Below, one piece after another: positions 63,921 to 64,000 of a DNA stretch of 64,000 nucleotides (the stretch's first letter is position 1; each line of letters begins with the position of its first letter). The stretch is from positions 2,541,001 through 2,605,000 of the forward strand of contig NZ_PJBB01000003.1 of NCBI RefSeq assembly GCF_002836595.1, in the 5' to 3' direction. Below the pieces are notes generated by a model. The model saw only the letters and a program-made list of their open reading frames with translations. It did not search any database and had not been told where the DNA came from. A program made the position numbers and the translations under genes. This stretch comes from Tenacibaculum sp. Bg11-29 (GTDB lineage: Bacteria; Bacteroidota; Bacteroidia; Flavobacteriales; Flavobacteriaceae).

Positions 63921-64000
63921 ATGATAAACCAACTACTAAGATTTGAACCAATTTTGAAATCTAAAATTTGGGGAGGAGAGAAATTACAAACTTTACTGAA
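63921..64000 (+). CDS. manA: Mannose-6-phosphate isomerase, class I (5' end only)
   Basis: The first 26 codons are visible, starting MINQLLRFEPILKSKIWGG, which matches the N-terminal KIWGG strand of class I phosphomannose isomerases. The rest is beyond the window. It begins five bases after the PTPS-family gene, so it is probably cotranscribed. Confidence 0.7.
   Translation, partial: MINQLLRFEPILKSKIWGGEKLQTLL

Overview
The window is AT-rich chromosomal DNA from a member of the Bacteroidota, almost certainly a marine Flavobacteriaceae species (Tenacibaculum/Polaribacter-like; genus is inference). Evidence: many -7 promoter boxes of the form TAnnTTTG, signal peptides ending in Ala-Gln, lipoproteins without a typical Gram-negative sorting context, a type IX secretion type-B C-terminal sorting domain, a TonB-dependent receptor with an N-terminal carboxypeptidase-like domain, LytS/LytTR regulators, and a 6S-like RNA between zapA and rny. 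No rRNA, tRNA, CRISPR array, insertion sequence or prophage was seen.

Layout. 0.1-7.4 kb: plus-strand tripartite RND efflux operon (TolC-like protein with an N-terminal binding-protein-like domain, lipoprotein adaptor, permease) followed by an ion-channel gene. 7.4-9.2 kb: LytTR regulator and LytS-type kinase. 9.4-12.6 kb: trmH, a small membrane protein and topB. 12.6-15.4 kb: a decayed gene, an outer-membrane barrel and lpdA. 15.7-22.5 kb: argS and a 1606-residue secreted metallopeptidase with internal repeats and a T9SS signal. 22.9-29.3 kb: cysteine-cluster protein, TPR lipoprotein, second LytS/LytTR pair, fatty-acid-hydroxylase-family protein, stand-alone TonB plug protein and an alpha-helical repeat protein. 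29.4-32.4 kb: MORN-type protein, mnmA and a flavin oxidoreductase. 32.5-38.3 kb: minus-strand cluster ftsK-lolA-lptF/G-ribBA, preceded by dgkA and tpx. 39.3-41 kb: a MATE exporter and a small acidic protein. 41.5-46.8 kb: M43 protease lipoprotein, TonB receptor and M23 peptidase. 46.9-49.3 kb: zapB-like gene, zapA, 6S-like RNA, rny. 49.3-50.1 kb: a secreted Asp-rich protein. 50.1-56.4 kb: a gene graveyard with remnants of a trehalase/GH63-like glycosidase and of galT around three intact genes (GNAT, a kinase-M23-aminotransferase triple fusion, an NTF2-like protein). 56.5-58.4 kb: two TonB-C-domain proteins. 58.6-64 kb: cyclophilin-FKBP fusion, a porin-like barrel with a repeat-derived N terminus, prfC, idi, a PTPS-family gene and the start of manA.

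Themes. Envelope biogenesis dominates (LptF/G, LolA, TonB parts, M23 peptidases, T9SS cargo, RND efflux). Short palindromic interspersed repeats are scattered through intergenic DNA, and in two places they have become coding sequence (topB and the barrel gene at 59.6-61.3 kb). Several genes use TTG starts. The GTP cyclohydrolase II half of RibBA has lost its zinc and catalytic residues. The clearest genome-decay signal is the galT pseudogene, recognisable over most of its length by pieces in several frames.
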